From assembly GCF_004028235.1 (NCBI RefSeq), contig NZ_CP035037.1, forward strand, positions 2,170,001-2,234,000: a stretch of DNA of 64,000 nt, given 5' to 3'. Position numbers and translations under genes: made by a program. The notes beneath the pieces are model-generated. The model saw only the letters and a program-made list of their open reading frames with translations, ran no database searches and was not told where the DNA came from. This stretch comes from Leucobacter muris. GTDB lineage: Bacteria > Actinomycetota > Actinomycetes > Actinomycetales > Microbacteriaceae. Positions 62,801 to 64,000 of this stretch are shown here, one piece after another (position 1 is the stretch's first letter; each line of letters begins with the position of its first letter).

Positions 62801-63256
62801 ATGGACCCCGACGACTCCGCGACGACCGACCCCCGCACGCACGCCGATCACGATCACGGCCACATCGACTGCGTGCTCGCAGCGGGCGACATCAGCGACC
62901 TGCCGGAGCTGCGGGCCTGGTGCGCCTCCCTGCCCCGCCACAACTACGGCCAGATCTTCATCGAGGTCTTCACACCGTTCCAGATCCAACCGCTCGATAC
63001 GCCGCACCACGTCGGGGTGACGTGGCTGTGCCGCGAGGAGCGCCGCCCGAGCACCCGACCCGGCATCGGCGTGCCCCGGGGTCAGACCCTCGCCGACGCC
63101 GTCGACGCGTGGCTCTCCGAGTGGATCCGCGCCGATCCGCACTCCTGGCACTTCATGCTCTGGATGGGCGCGCGCTCCAGCTCCGTCATGCGCAGCTTCT
63201 GGCGCCGCGTCGAAGCCGAGGTCGACCAGCTGTGGTCGGGCGAGATGTCCCGATAG
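62801..63256 (+). CDS. Stand-alone SIP-like (siderophore-interacting protein C-terminal) domain protein
   Basis: About 151 aa. CVLAAGDISDLPELRAWCASLPRHNYGQIFIEV and PHHVGVTWLCRE resemble the NADPH-binding half of siderophore-interacting ferric reductases (GDETALPAI..., VTWL.R), and the later HFMLWMGARSSSVMRSFWRR resembles its C-terminal Rossmann segment. The FAD-binding N-terminal half is absent. Starts at GTG 62780 or TTG 62783 would add seven or six residues; the ATG with a TAATAT box seven bases upstream is preferred. The adjoining converging gene encodes a siderophore-type ABC ATPase, which supports a role in iron release. The assignment is tentative. Confidence 0.7.
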   Translation: MDPDDSATTDPRTHADHDHGHIDCVLAAGDISDLPELRAWCASLPRHNYGQIFIEVFTPFQIQPLDTPHHVGVTWLCREERRPSTRPGIGVPRGQTLADAVDAWLSEWIRADPHSWHFMLWMGARSSSVMRSFWRRVEAEVDQLWSGEMSR

Positions 63257-63305
63257 CTGCCGCGCCGGCGGGCCGGATCGCCCCGGGCGCCGCCCGCCGC
63301 CTCCC

Positions 63306-64000
63306 CTACACCGCGGACCGCGGCAGCACGATCGGCGACCCCGTGTCGGGATCCGCGATGATGCGCGACCGCAGCCCGAACACGCGCTCGACGGTCTCGA
63401 CCGTCAGCAGCTCGCCCGGCGCGCCCTGCGCGAGGATCGCTCCGTCCCGCATCGCGATGAGATGGTCGGCGTAGCGCGCGGCCTGGTTGAGGTCGTGCAG
63501 CACGGCGACGATCGTGCGCCCCTCGCCCCGCAACCGCTCGAGCAGTTCGAGCACCTCGAGCTGGTAGGTGATGTCGAGGTAGGTGGTCGGCTCGTCGAGC
63601 AGCAGCAGGCCCGTCTGCTGGGCGAGCGCCATCGCGATCCAGACCCGCTGGCGCTGCCCGCCCGAGAGCTCGCTGATCTGCCGCTCGGCGAGTTCGCTCA
63701 CCCGGGTGGCCGCCATCGCCCGCGCGACGGCCTCCTCGTCGCCGCGGCTCCACTGCGAGAGCAGGCTCTGGTGCGGGTGCCGCCCGCGCCCGACGAGGTC
63801 GGCGACGGTGATGCCGTCGGGAGCGATCGGCGTCTGCGGCAGCAGCCCGAGCCGGCGGGCGAGCTGCTTCGCCGAGAGGTCGCGGATGTCGGCGCCGTCG
63901 AGCAGCACCGCTCCGTCCCTGGGCTTCAGCAACCGCGCCAGCACGCGCAGCAGCGTCGACTTGCCGCAGGCGTTGGGCCCGATGATGGCGGTGAACGATC
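63306..64000 (-). CDS. Siderophore-type ABC transporter ATPase (FepC/FecE family), N-terminus beyond window
   Basis: The visible 231 residues start inside the ATPase domain: SFTAIIGPNACGKSTLLRVL (Walker A), RLGLLPQTPIAPDGITVADLVGRGRHPHQSLLSQWS, signature LSGGQRQRVWIAMALAQQ, Walker B LLLLDEPTTYLD and the switch His in AVLHDLNQAARYADH. These are the marks of ferric-siderophore/cobalamin importers; the GR-HP segment and YLDI are typical for FecE/FepC. The remaining transporter genes should lie to the right of the window. Confidence 0.95.
   Translation of the reverse strand, partial: SFTAIIGPNACGKSTLLRVLARLLKPRDGAVLLDGADIRDLSAKQLARRLGLLPQTPIAPDGITVADLVGRGRHPHQSLLSQWSRGDEEAVARAMAATRVSELAERQISELSGGQRQRVWIAMALAQQTGLLLLDEPTTYLDITYQLEVLELLERLRGEGRTIVAVLHDLNQAARYADHLIAMRDGAILAQGAPGELLTVETVERVFGLRSRIIADPDTGSPIVLPRSAV

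Overview
The window is high-GC (roughly 70%) actinobacterial DNA, densely packed, with many GTG starts and many 4-bp ATGA/GTGA gene overlaps. The adjacent prs, glmU and tRNA-Gln genes, the BetI-like TetR regulators and the gene repertoire fit a chromosomal segment of a Microbacteriaceae member, possibly Leucobacter; the genus is inference. There are no insertion sequences, integrases, phage genes or CRISPR arrays. The segment is a catabolic region: transporters, regulators and enzyme clusters, interrupted by a few housekeeping genes (DEAD-box helicase, prs, glmU, an ABC-F ATPase).

Positions 1-7540 form a sulfate-ester module: a Cys-type sulfatase, a four-gene ABC importer, a TetR regulator and a formylglycine-generating enzyme that would mature the sulfatase. 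Two copies of a palindrome, TCACC-N4-GGTGA, sit in the divergent promoter region. The sulfatase and the binding-protein lipoprotein are each out of frame at a poly-G run. Positions 7610-9930 hold an SDR and a GMC oxidoreductase, facing a second TetR at 10241.

Positions 10987-26776 form a large unassigned catabolic cluster: an active phosphotriesterase-family enzyme coupled to a paralogue lacking every metal ligand, a methyltransferase-fold protein with an altered SAM motif, an alpha/beta hydrolase, two aldo-keto reductases lacking the catalytic His, an SDR, an amidohydrolase, a zinc dehydrogenase, two tandem HSL-type esterases, an MFS exporter, an aldehyde dehydrogenase and an NTF2-like protein. 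A shared motif, TCTAC-N3-CGT(A/T), recurs in three divergent intergenic regions and suggests one regulon.

Positions 26994-29363 encode the DEAD-box helicase. Positions 29523-34923 encode a peptide-type ABC importer with a permease-ATPase fusion, divergent from a homoprotocatechuate (4-hydroxyphenylacetate) meta-cleavage operon at 35228-41976 (hpaH, hpaI, a FAH-RraA fusion, a GntR regulator, hpaE, hpaD). Two copies of ATCGTATACGAT mark its promoters. Positions 42098-49059 hold a TetR, three APC-family transporters (one frameshifted) and a P1/DmpA-type aminopeptidase.

From 49180 come prs, glmU, a structured tandem repeat, tRNA-Gln, a MarR regulator, an amidase/TetR/amino-acid-permease group, an acyl-CoA dehydrogenase with a divergent TetR, a VOC protein, a FetB-like permease, the ABC-F ATPase, and at the right edge a stand-alone siderophore-interaction domain next to a partial siderophore-type ABC ATPase.
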